Shown here: one piece after another, positions 12,201-22,619 of the stretch | Layout: every line of letters starts with the position of its first letter | Numbering within the stretch: position 1 is the first letter of the stretch | DNA from: Sipunculus nudus | Taxonomy: Eukaryota > Annelida > Sipuncula > Golfingiida > Sipunculidae | Length of the DNA stretch: 64,000 nt | Assembly (NCBI GenBank): GCA_026874595.1 | Contig: CM049320.1 | Span: forward strand, 5,025,464 to 5,089,463 | Direction of reading: 5' to 3' | Notes under the pieces: model-generated | Told to the model about the DNA's origin: nothing | What the model saw: the letters and a program-made list of their open reading frames with translations, nothing else | The model's database searches: none | Translations under genes and position numbers: made by a program

Positions 12201-15200
12201 ACGTAATTCAGTATAGCTCCAAGTGCTTAGATCAACTATGGCATTTTATCCCCTCCTGCCAGTTAAGACCATCTTTAGGCCAACATACACTTTTCATTAA
12301 AACCGTGTTTGTGGCACAAACATTACAAAATTTATGACTTTAGCAAGATTATTCCCTCTAAAGATGATGAAAACTTGCACACCAATTTCATCCTGTTGGC
12401 TGGAGAAATTAATCGAAAATATGCATTACAATAAACAATTTAGAGATGGATATACAACTGACAAATTAAAGAGCATAAATTATACACCGGCATGCAATTT
12501 ACAAATGAATTTCAGAAATTATGGCTTCATATGTAACAGAAAAATAAACAGTAGACTTTACAGATTGTATACATTAACATTTTAATGTCAGAAATTGGGG
12601 AATGATGCACAATTTCAAATGGAAATTTAGAAAGTACACAGTTATACAGTACAACCGTAAAGGTCAGGAACTATATACTGGTGTGCAACAGAGACAGCGA
12701 TGTTACCTGCAGTTCCCGAGAGGCTAAGAAGATACAGGCACAGGCAATCGCTTCTGGACGGTACCTCATAAACACATTGGTTCGGAAGCTGTCATTCATG
12801 TAGTTCCTACAACGACAATCACAAAATGAAAACTTACAACGTGAAGGACTACAGAATGGTACAATACCTGTAAAATATAAATATTTTTAAATTCTAGTGT
12901 GTGGGGTTTGTACCTGGCTGTGTACAGTTTCACAGAGATTCTAACAGAACATTTATATAGATGAAAGGTATTGTTACTGCAGTTATGTGTACTACACCGA
13001 TAACTTGACATTCTGAAAAATCTGATGGCAAACTTGATTTCCAGAAATGATATTCACAAACATGTGATCTACTGACAAGTTTCCTGATCTAAACTTTGTA
13101 GAGAGAAGTAAAGTGTTACACATGAGACCTACAGTGACAAAACCAATCATCTTATGTTAAACAAAAGACAATTGTTTTAGACAAGTGTTTTGTCAATTGT
13201 ACTTAACTGATCTTAACAGTGCAAAAGAAACATTTTCCAAAAGCTTGAAGATTGCCCGGTTAAAGCAGCAGTTTAAGCCATTTACTTAATTGATAATTGT
13301 GTGTTCTGTCCAGTTAATTATGATTTTTGAGATGACAATTGAGAAAACACTGCCAAGACCATTGCCAATAGGACAGAACCTGTTCCATATTAAATATAAT
13401 TAAAAGTGTTACCAGACATCCAGATCTTCTGCTTTAAAGCAACACTCCTTCCTAAGCAGTTTCCAGAGGCAATTGGTGTATTTTTTTCTCTATTTGTCTC
13501 TTCCATCAACCATTTTTTAGCCTGTTCTGTTCCGATTCTCCTGGACTTACTTAAAAAGCACCACATACACCTTCAGAGAGTTGCTGATGTTTTTTTTCTT
13601 TCACAGGTTGCTTCAAATCGTAAACACCCTCAAGATCCAATTTCCAATTCTCGATTTTCCAACTGGTCTGCCAGGCTTCTCCAACTGGTCTTGGACTGTA
13701 ATTCACAATCACCTCAGTGCAGTGGCTGAGCAGCCTCATTGGTACTGTAACAGTCAATACTCAAACACTCCCCAGTTCCAGCTGGCTATCGACGACTGTA
13801 AGACTGAATAAAGTCAATACTTGTTGTCTTCCAACTATCATTTTTAAGTCACTGGTTAATCAGCTGATTGCTGTTTTATAAAATGTTCACAGGCACTAGT
13901 TGCAGCTCTGTTACTTATCTGCCCAAGTCTTATCACTTTCAGGAATCAGTTCTCCAAATACAAGTGTTAGCACATTTTGGGAAACAGTTCTCCAAATATA
14001 CATGTTTAAAGCATAACAGCTTTAGTGGTAATTACATTTTCAATTTACTTGAAATATAAGAAAGCTATTAAGCTGATGTTTTCATGATGCAATGTCAGAT
14101 ATTTACCCATGGATATAAATTTCAAAAGAATATTATAACTACAATGTTCTGCAGCAAGAAATAACTTCTTTACAGCCATAGCTATAAGTGTAAAGATAAA
14201 ACACATGCAGAAACAACATCAGATGTTATAATATAATATTTATCGACCAGACCAAACATTTATTTGGCCTAGTCCTGCCCGGCACTTGGTGGTTCCAGCG
14301 AACACTGTACCGGGCTCCATTTGTCCTGACACTCGTCGGCATGGCGACCAACTTGCAGCCTCTCTCTGGACCCAAGGTCTGGCCAGTTGTGTAGTAAGAT
14401 GGGTGTGTGCAGCCTTCAGTTGGTGCACTTTGATTATCTACCCGTCTGGGCTGGGTAGCAAAAGGAAAAGGTAGCATGTTAATACACAGGTTCTAGCCAT
14501 TTATCACACTGTACAAAGCCAGGTCTACATATGCTAGCTCTCCCCACCTGAACATGAAATGTTCAATATACCAACAAATTACACACAAATAAGGACTAAG
14601 AATTGTGACACTGATAATAACAAATGTTTTGTAATTTAGACCAGTGCAACAAGTAATATTTAAATCTATAAGTAACCTGTTGTGAAAAAAACAAATCACA
14701 TTTAAGGAGTTTCAGTTTTTTCTGTGTAGCTATTGGGAGGCAGATGGGGGGGGGGGGGGGGGGGGGCGGGCTACTATAAGTGTACCTAAAGATAAACAAT
14801 TGAGACAGGTCTCCCTAAAGAGTATTTCATGCTCTGTAACTACATTTAGGAACTATCTAACAATTTGGAAGATGTTGGACTTAACTAATATTACAACTAG
14901 AACATCTGCTCATTAATAACATGCACACCCTCAATCACCACAATACTAATTTTGCATAATTTCTAATATTTTTCAATGAAAGCATTCTCTATAGAAAATA
15001 CTGAACATATTTCAAGTTGTATGAATGATGAATAGCTTGAGGGAGAAGTACATAAACTGTCAAATGATCCATGATTCAACCACTGTGAGGAGAGCCAGCA
15101 TACCCCCACTCACCTTACTATCTGAAACACAACTACATTCTGTTTCCAAAACACTTTCCACAAGTTATATTGATCAAAAAAGGGATGAATAAATTTCTTG

Positions 15201-18200
15201 ACTGACAAAATGTTAACTTTATGGAAAATTGTAAAGCTTACTGACTGTATATCTATGAACTAAGAAAATTTGATTTCATAGTGATCCCACATATGAAAGA
15301 CCTACATTAAAAGTTGCTTTATTTACACACCCAAGTTATCAATAAATAAATGTACATGATACAAGAAACAAGGTGGCACCTCTATTAGCTAGTATATAAT
15401 CCATAAGATATAGATCTGGACATTTTTATGACACTTTTTGCTCCATTTTTAGTTATTTCACATCATAGGGAGCTGATAACTCTTAATTCTGATCAAGGTC
15501 AGCAGAACCACAGAAATCTCAACTTCAAAATTTTATGGACTACCCGGACAGGCTTTGGCAAAGTTAGTCCAAACACCTTTTGTTCTGATAGTAATACCCC
15601 TACATTAATCTAAATCATAGCTGAAATTTATTTTTCACCCACATTGCTTTACTTCACAATTAATTTTAAATATCATGAAAAATACATTTTATTATTGTAA
15701 ATGTCATAAAGTTCCTTAATGTTAGATTTCAAACTACGTCAAGCTCTGAAAAATTCATCATGTATGACAAAATTTGACCTAGATATTGGATATATTAAAC
15801 CTATCAGAAGAAAAACTAATATGGATTATCAGTCCTGGTTTGATGACTGATTATTGCTAAAATCAGAACTGAATACTTGCATGTAAGTCAGGTTGTAATA
15901 ATGAAATTAAATTATAATTATTTGAAAATTTGTTGCAACAGAACTGGTTTATGTGCAAGGATGAACATTTTGAGATTTTTAATATTATTTTATGTTTATA
16001 CAAAACAATCACAGTGAAATGTTAAATATACATTTTACATAAAATCTCAACTAGTTCTCAATCATTTTTTAAAGGAGGTACAACTTGTGTTGTCTGTGAA
16101 TTGTCTTACTTGTTTCCATCATCACATACTGTTCTCAAAGGGCTGATATTATTTGCATAAAAAAGACAATATTTTCTAAAATAATTTCTTCAAGATTATT
16201 TTACAGAATCATTAATATTTACAAATAACAGTTACTAATAAGAACTTCTAATAATTCCCACCATCAATATATGTCCAGAACAAAGTTTCTAATGAAACTT
16301 CTTCATAAGGGTGGAATAACTGAGCTGAGCCCAGAAAACTAATATACTGGAAAATGAATCAAAATATACAGCCTGAAGAATTCAGTTAAACAAACCAAAG
16401 TGTGACTGATATTTTACTAACAAATATATGGATTATATACTTGTAAAACTTGATTATATTGTTGCAAAAAAGGAACCTCTGTAAAATCATTCCAAATAAA
16501 ACCAGTTATATGTGTGAAGTTTTTCAACAGTCAATCTGAAACATATAATAATGTACAATCACACAGACAATAGAGCAACCTCATCTAGATGCTTTCAAAG
16601 CAAAACCGCAGAGGTTGACTTAAGCTCAATTTGTTTAAAAATTGTTGAATAACTTGAACATCACTTCCTGATGACATTTAACAGAAAAAAATTAAACCTA
16701 TTGCCAAGATCCTTTTTTGCAAACATTCATAGAGCCACATTGTTGGATGTATTTTTCAAAGAAAATTGAGTAGAAAGAGATACCTACCATGCTCGCTGGA
16801 CAAGAGTTGTGTTGCGCTCACACTCTAGCACTGTGAGATACATCACAATGATCTGAAAAAGCAAGCCATCACACAATGTTACACCATATCCTAGAGGCCC
16901 CACACTGGACCACCCCAAAGGGTATTACTTGAAGAGGATGTGCATGAACAAGAACACATGCGATAAAACCTATCTAGTAACAACTAAAACAACCCACTAA
17001 ATATAGTCGAGGCCCCAAGAGGATGAACTGGTTGGTCTCAGTATTTCTAAAATGTCACACTTTTGATTGATGCGAGATTTTATGTAATAATTGTCTAAAC
17101 CTAGAAATGGCTTCATCCACCAGAAGATGGTCACCCATAATGCATTTATCTAATCGCCAACTTCTGAAAATATGTAGTTTTAGTTCAAAACACAGACGTT
17201 CAGAATGTGTCTGCTTTTCAGTAGCTCAACAGAATTATTTTAGACCGAGCATAGTTTCAAATGCTCAACCATACAGTGACCAGTATTAAAATTATCAAAT
17301 TGGTAAATTTATCTGAAAGCCATGCCTGGAAACAGTTTGGAAACTTGAAATTTCATGTAACAATTAAAAAGAAGCTGAACACAGTAAAATTTATATAATA
17401 ATTTATTGTTATATATTGCACTGTAGATCATGTTACCTGGGATAGATACTGTGACATTTTAGAAACTCTGGATTGGTGACAACAGCTGTGAGAAGGTAAT
17501 GGGTAAAAGATTCAATGATTGACTTATGGACAGCATAAAACCTTTGCAAATATTCACTCTAAATTCCTTTAAGAGACTTGTGACATTTTGTTGGCATGAA
17601 ATTGGATTTTAACTCGTTCCTCTTTATATCAGACTAGTGCTGCTAAGACCACTTTTCTTTGGTAATAGAGAACATCTGAAACGCTTTACAATATCTAAAA
17701 CTGAAATCTGAACTTACACAGAATAGACCCAAGATTTCTACTACCCTTTGGTTCACCATTTTAGGTTTCCCACTGTCCCAACTCGAAATAAGTTTAAGGC
17801 GGGAAGCTTCAAGGTCCAAGGCCCTGTTGTACAAACCAATGCTGTTATATCTGTCATGTCTTACAAATGTAAAGATTAAACAATGCATGCCCACTAATCT
17901 CTGTAGCTGAAATTTAAAGAGCAAATGAACCATTAATATTACAATGAAATATAAACTAGACTTCAGGGGCGGGGGAAGAAAGGTACCCACCTTGTGAGGA
18001 TGTTTCACGTGGACACAAAAACCCAGCTCCTTCAGCAAACGTCTCTCTGCTTTAATAACCTGGTTTTTCAAGTTGATATAATTCTGGTCAAGAATCAGTG
18101 GTGAGATTGTTCTAAAATGACAGGCAATCATATATATATAATTTAGTTTAAACTGTATCTATGTTACATGCAAAACATTGTAGCTGCAGTAACATTTACT

Positions 18201-20350
18201 TGGGTTTTATCACATGCAAATTACTTTAAAACGTGCATTATTTAGTAATTAATGTTTCCCAAAAATTATAACCCTCAATCACTGCTGCTTATTCATGTGG
18301 TACTTTCTTGACACAGGAACAGAGGTAAAGAGCACTTGTATTTCAGTCATATACGGGGTCAACAGCATTTAATGGCAACTAAATCTTCAGAGTTTTTCAA
18401 TTACAAAATTCCAGAATATTTCTTTTAACATACTCCAGGGATTTCTATGTATAAAAGCCATGGAAGTTTATCTTTCAGTGATAGCCTAATTAGACAAGAC
18501 GATAAAACAAACCAACCATTTTCTGCTATTTTTAAAATAATAATTTAACAACAGAGTTAATAGACATAGTGTTTTCCATACTAAGCTTGGTTACAATCCT
18601 GTCTTGCAAAAAAGAAACGGTGAAAAAATGGGAAAGAACCTGGGGAAACGTGGTGTAGCTCTATGAACTGACTGTTTATACTCACTTTCCAGATTTGATT
18701 TGTTTTACATGATGGAACACATTGATCACATCTCTCATGCGTCTTGGACACTCCTCAATCTTGGATGCCAGGTTGATGCTAGCCATGGCCACTACCTGTC
18801 ATAACAAAATACAGTGTGAAACGTTCCCCATGATAACCATATAATAAAATAAGAAATTTATAAAATTCAAAAAGTACATGAGATTTGAGTAATCATATAT
18901 GAACTAAGGTGGCGCTAAGTGAATGGTAAACTGTAGGTCTTGTAAAAAAGTGGTATGCCTAGTCACAACAGCAAGAATAATTAATTCAGTGAACTTTCTA
19001 TGCACATGTATATTGTCTGTCATACCAATCATGAATGAACAGGTGTGAAGTAGGACATGTAATGTTCACCATTAAAACTAGCCCTTGAACTAATAAATTA
19101 CCCATTTTTTAATTTGAATTTAAAAAATAGCAAAAAATTAAAAAAAACTTCAAAATTACAAGACCAGGTGGATAAATTTAGGGTGGTTAAAAATGCTATT
19201 TTCTTTTTATAATAGAAGGTAAGACACCATGAAACTGGATTGGATACCAGTCATTTTGTTGTCATTTCCATTTGGTCCTTCCCGGTAAATTCATACAATA
19301 CACTTGAGCCCACAATGTGCCTAATTTGTTTTTCATATGTATATAATAAAGCAATGTTCAAACAGAACTTCTCTCACCTATTTTAACTGGTAATTAATCA
19401 TTAATAAAAAGAAGTCACTGTGACTTGCTGAAAATATTTGCTAATGTCAGGCATTGCCCACATTAAAATACATGTATATACATACACATATATTTGTGGT
19501 TCTATTCAATTGTGTGAAACCAAATGATATATAATTAATAACAAAAGTTCAAGTTTGTCACATTTAATCCTCTTGTCATTTGCAAGACAAGGGACACCTG
19601 GAGTGATTTAATTCCATGCCTCATATTTTCTGTTTTACATGCAACATTAAGTGAAAACTGCAAATCCCAAATAATTCAACTTTCATCAATTTTTTAATTT
19701 TCGATTCAAGATCACACAACTGCGTGCATTTTGACTTCTTATCTTAATTAAAGTTAATACATGTTCATATACCCTCATATTTTCAAATCATGTCAATTTT
19801 GCATAAACATTCTAGAAATTGTATTCTGTGATGCCGAAGACACATCAACTACCACTGACCACAGGCACTGTGAGCAGGTTTCGGAAGTGAAGCGATTATG
19901 AGTTTGACTGAGTCTAAGAACGGGGTCACCCGGTACACCGGCCGGTCTATCTTACCTCCATGTTGTGTTTGACGAACGATTTGGAGTAGTAAAACCGCTG
20001 AAATATCACCTGCCCCGCCGCCATCGCAACCTACAACGACATTTACGTAATATCAAATACAAACTGATACTTATATTTGCGACAAAGCTCTAGATATATT
20101 ACAGGAATTCGTTAAGTTCTTCGTCACCACAGACAAAACTAACCTGAGGCAGTTTGAGCAGGATTCCGGCCGTCTGGATCAGTTCACACCCAAGGATTCT
20201 AAGGTCCTGCTCGATATCCTTGTCCAGACCATCTTGCATAGAAGGTGTTGTTTCCAGCCGTTCGTCAGGAATTAGGACATTATCCAGTGTTAAAATAACC
20301 TTACTGAAATCTCTTTCCATAGTCGGGAAGTCCTTCTTCTCTTCCGCCAT
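8885..20350 (-). CDS. CCNL1: Cyclin L (CCNL1/CCNL2 family), 11 coding exons, 466 aa
   Basis: Coding exons, in transcript order: 20350-20144, 20030-19956, 18795-18686, 18111-17991, 16852-16788, 12806-12707, 12077-11973, 11552-11432, 11073-10989, 10498-10412, 9209-8885. All introns are GT-AG and the joined frame is 1401 bases including the TAA. Cyclin L partners CDK11/CDK12-type kinases in nuclear speckles and acts in pre-mRNA splicing (family knowledge). Seen here: the [20 protein letters not shown] block (about residues 42-61), the cyclin signature [18 protein letters not shown] (about 104-121), [20 protein letters not shown] (about 142-161), a second cyclin repeat (about 172-261), and an Arg/Ser-rich tail (about 331-466). 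The start is chosen for its strong context (AAGATGGCG) and its match to the family. The length is slightly below vertebrate CCNL1 (about 526). It is a single-copy style orthologue of both vertebrate genes, so assigning L1 rather than L2 is arbitrary. Only the 14259-14450 and 13551-13695 candidates suggest alternative products. Confidence 0.95.
9863..10164 (+). mobile_element. tRNA-derived SINE (302 bp) in cyclin L intron 10
   Basis: The 5' part is tRNA-like, with an A box (about GTAGTGGTTAAGG) and a B box (GGTTCAAAACC). The body contains GACTAGCATCCCATACAGG and AACTGGGATAAGCTCCGG, widespread in metazoan SINEs. The copy is flanked by the 8-base direct repeat GACCTAAT (9855-9862 and 10165-10172). 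It is antisense to the host gene. Confidence 0.85.
10412..10498 (-). CDS. CCNL1: Cyclin L exon 10 (residues 330-359, start of RS tail)
   Basis: Reads [20 protein letters not shown], then SRSRSRSRS. The acceptor is GCCTAG| and the donor |GTAAAC. It carries the first serine/arginine dipeptides and is in phase with exons 9 and 11. Confidence 0.88.
10989..11073 (-). CDS. CCNL1: Cyclin L exon 9 (residues 302-330)
   Basis: Reads [20 protein letters not shown], then DEKSDESAG. The acceptor is TTTCAG| and the donor |GTAAGA. This is a variable acidic/serine linker. The exon is supported mainly by splice sites and phase continuity. Confidence 0.82.
11432..11552 (-). CDS. CCNL1: Cyclin L exon 8 (residues 262-302)
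   Basis: Reads [20 protein letters not shown], then [20 protein letters not shown]. The helical EAKLKAKG segment linking the cyclin fold to the tail is typical of the family. The acceptor is TTGCAG| and the donor |GTAGGT. Confidence 0.92.
11973..12077 (-). CDS. CCNL1: Cyclin L exon 7 (residues 227-261)
   Basis: Reads [20 protein letters not shown], then [15 protein letters not shown], matching the end of the cyclin fold. The acceptor is TTTTAG| and the donor |GTGAGA. Confidence 0.94.
12707..12806 (-). CDS. CCNL1: Cyclin L exon 6 (residues 193-226)
   Basis: Completes the split Trp and reads [20 protein letters not shown], then [13 protein letters not shown]. The acceptor is TTGTAG| and the donor |GTAACA. 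This is the core of the second cyclin repeat. Confidence 0.95.
13551..13695 (-). other. Candidate cassette exon in cyclin L intron 5
   Basis: The acceptor is AATTACAG| and the donor a perfect |GTAAGT. The reading phase fits exon 5, and 48 codons stay open to a TAA that abuts the donor. The peptide includes [20 protein letters not shown]. The polypyrimidine tract is weak, so this may be a chance open stretch. Confidence 0.25.
14259..14450 (-). other. Candidate alternative terminal exon in cyclin L intron 5
   Basis: A GC-rich island sits inside an AT-rich intron. It has a pyrimidine-rich acceptor (CTTTTGCTACCCAG| ending at 14451). Spliced after exon 5 it would read Cys-Pro-Asp-Gly then stop, which would yield a truncated cyclin without the second cyclin repeat or RS tail. 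An AATAAA lies at 14264-14259. Vertebrate cyclin L genes are known to make short isoforms by alternative splicing. The homology to those exons is inferred, not shown. Confidence 0.4.
16788..16852 (-). CDS. CCNL1: Cyclin L exon 5 (residues 172-193)
   Basis: Reads [20 protein letters not shown], then A and the first two bases of a Trp codon. The acceptor is TTTCAG| and the donor |GTAGGT. It precedes the largest intron, where alternative splicing is suspected. Confidence 0.94.
17991..18111 (-). CDS. CCNL1: Cyclin L exon 4 (residues 131-171)
   Basis: Reads [20 protein letters not shown], then [20 protein letters not shown], very close to the vertebrate sequence. The acceptor is TTTTAG| and the donor |GTGGGT, with phase 0 at the end. 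The frame stays open far into intron 4 (see findings). Confidence 0.95.
18686..18795 (-). CDS. CCNL1: Cyclin L exon 3 (residues 95-131)
   Basis: Reads [20 protein letters not shown], then [16 protein letters not shown]. The acceptor is GACAG| and the donor |GTGAGT. It contains the lysine and glutamate (KIEE) of the cyclin core that contact the CDK partner in this family. Confidence 0.94.
19956..20030 (-). CDS. CCNL1: Cyclin L exon 2 (residues 70-94)
   Basis: Reads [19 protein letters not shown] followed by VKHNME, the start of the first cyclin box. Acceptor TTGTAG| and donor |GTAAGA are clear, with phase 0 at both ends. Confidence 0.93.
20144..20350 (-). CDS. CCNL1: Cyclin L exon 1 (residues 1-69)
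   Basis: Begins MAEEKKDF and ends KLPQ at a CAG|GTTAGT donor. It carries the [18 protein letters not shown] stretch that is diagnostic of cyclin L. An in-frame upstream ATG at 20380 exists, but its context and the family alignment favour 20350. Intron 1 is short (20031-20143). Confidence 0.93.
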
Positions 20351-20355
20351 CTTGA
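20343..20355 (-). promoter_or_regulatory. YY1-like element at the cyclin L start codon
   Basis: TTCAAGATGGCGGAAG spans the start codon and matches the AAnATGGCGG core of YY1 sites. Such sites are often found just downstream of transcription starts in housekeeping genes with short 5' UTRs. The role is inferred. Confidence 0.4.
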
Positions 20356-20779
20356 ACTGCGCAGTGAAAACGTTTAGCATGTGCTATATCACTACGCACT
20401 AGCCAGCATTTAGGGGTAAAATATAAGAAAGTCCCACGCCTTCATATTGAATAAAAAGGTAATTTCATATGTTATTCTTGGACTCATATTTACATATGAT
20501 AAAAGGGAGACTTGTAATTCAATATACTTCAATCTTTATATTTTATTTTTTACATCGAAAGAATTTCGACGTAATGCGGTTTTAAAGAGGCTTTACAGTT
20601 CTGCGATAGGGGTCGCTGCAACCAATTGTTCCATAAGTGACCCGAGCTGTGTAAGTGGAGCAAGCACGCAGATGTTGGGGCGGGGGGGGGGGGGGGGTGT
20701 TAATAGAAGTGGTTATGTTTTAGCAGTGTTTCCCGACTAACCCTCGTACTTACCCTGATTTATGGGAGCAGTTTTAGAT

Positions 20780-20856
20780 TATAGGCCAATTGGTGGCTGA
20801 GTAAACAGTAAATCACGTGGGCGCTGGGCCTGCTCCCGGCTGCAGATCACGTGATA
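20780..20856. promoter_or_regulatory. CCAAT and paired CACGTG motifs upstream of cyclin L
   Basis: A palindromic CCAATTGG (about 20786) is followed by two CACGTG E-boxes, at 20814 and 20848, the second inside the palindrome ATCACGTGAT. They lie about 430-500 bases upstream of the cyclin-L start, in a locally GC-richer patch. The function is inferred from the motif cluster alone. Confidence 0.3.
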
Positions 20857-21293
20857 TCCTGGATCTGCCCTTGAATGGCCAGGATATTTATGGTGTTAAA
20901 AAGTGTATTTTAAAGGAATTCACATTTTATTTATATCTAAACCCATGTTTATATTTCACTTTTGTTTGTTAGTATACATGTGTACAAGTAAGATATGTAA
21001 AAAAAGAATTTTAATTTGAGTCTGGCTCCACGTATAGGCCTCATCACATATAGGCCTATATCCAGCTAGGCCTATATGGATGTATTCTAAATTACTTAAT
21101 TAATGCATTTTTTTAATTTGTTCGTTCACCATATCATATGTATATGGTATGTTTTATCATTTTATGTATATTTTATCTTATTGTATAATGACAGCCTGAC
21201 AGGGCCCTGTGTAAGAATTTTTTTATATATGGCCTACCTGAACTGGTGATCAACCCTGTATAAATATTATAAACTAGACGACCATAGGTCGAA

Positions 21294-22618
21294 CGCTTGC
21301 CGGGAGTTGAAATGACAAACAGACGGAATACAGAACAAACTGTCGGTTTTCTTACAATTGAGTGACTTTCAGAGCGACTGGTGAAAAGATAGGCCCGTTG
21401 AACGACATAGGCCTATATCACACAAAAGAACATGAAAGCAGACATAGCTGACAACAAATGACAAACAGACAGACATACTGACAAAGTGACACAAGCTTTA
21501 GACCAGATGACTTAACCAGGTTATGGATAAGACTCAGAGGAAGAAAATAACCGATAGTTTATGTAACTGAGGTTTATAGTTTTGAAGATATGACCAATAA
21601 TTTAATATTTCGGAAGGTCGTGTGCAGCGACCCCTGGCGGCAATATCCAGAAAAGGAAAAAATCTATTTCGAGATATTAGTGCAAGACATAACATGTACC
21701 AGTTTCAAAATGATTCCTTCAAAACTGTGGCCTGAAGAATGGTATATGTTAAGACACAAGAACCAGCACAAGAACCAGCAAGCAGGCGAAATTGAGGACA
21801 ACTGAAAATTAAAACAGACAGACATACTGACAAAGTTACACAACGCTGAGACCAGATGACTTACTCAGCTTATGGAAAAGACCCAGAGGAAGAAAATAAG
21901 CTATAGTTTCTTTAATTGAGGTTTATAATTTTCAAGATATGGCCCAAAAAGGATATGTTCGGGAAGTTAGAGTGCAGCGCCCCCTAGCGGCCATATCTGG
22001 AAAATGAAAAATCCTTTCCGAGATATTAGTGTAAGAAATAAGATATATCAGTTTCAAAATGATTCCTGCATACTTGTGAAATCTAGGCTATCACTAAGCG
22101 ATATCTAAAAAAAATATCTCGTTTGACGAGATATTGTACGAGATATTGCGAGACTTGCAAAATAATCAAACAATACTACTTGCATGCTACCTGATGCAAA
22201 AAGCTAGATCTCTGTAGCTTTAAAACTGACAAAGTTAGAAAAATAAGACCCCTTATTTTTGAATATCATGACATTTTCCCCAAAATGCGTAACGATGGTT
22301 ACCACAAATTTGAGGCCGCTATACACCAGAAGAAAGGCCTTGGAATGACGATTAAAATGAGCTACAGTTGAAGTAGATACAACTAATAGTGACAAAGATA
22401 TGAAGAAAAAACCGTTTTGCGAACTTTTGATGACCTTGACCGTTGACTGATAATGACAAAATTCAATAGACTTTGGGCACTTTTGGTTGTACATCAACTG
22501 TGTAAGTTTGAAAGCGATCGCTGCAAAACTGTGCATTTGCAGGTGGAGACAGACAAACAAACAGACATACGCAACTGACCAACATGCTTGCCGAAATCGA
22601 AGATTTCCGGCAAGCAAT
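21294..22618. repeat. Composite repeat with GCTTGCCGG ends and internal duplication
   Basis: Starts GCTTGCCGGGAGTTGAAATG and ends in the hairpin GCTTGCCGAAATC/GATTTCCGGCAAGC (22589-22618). Internally a diverged unit is repeated: about 21445-21770 and 21812-22090 share AACAGACAGACATACTGACA, GACCAGATGACTTA and CAGAGGAAGAAAATAA. Each copy contains a GCGNCCCCTNGCGGC core. The 197-codon open frame over 22204-22797 lies largely within it and is not gene-like. Probably a non-autonomous element; class unknown. Confidence 0.5.
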
Positions 22619-22619
22619 A

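Noticed and set aside
20154-20402. Plus-strand 82-codon frame opposite cyclin L exon 1
   Set aside because: Antisense shadow of the conserved exon.
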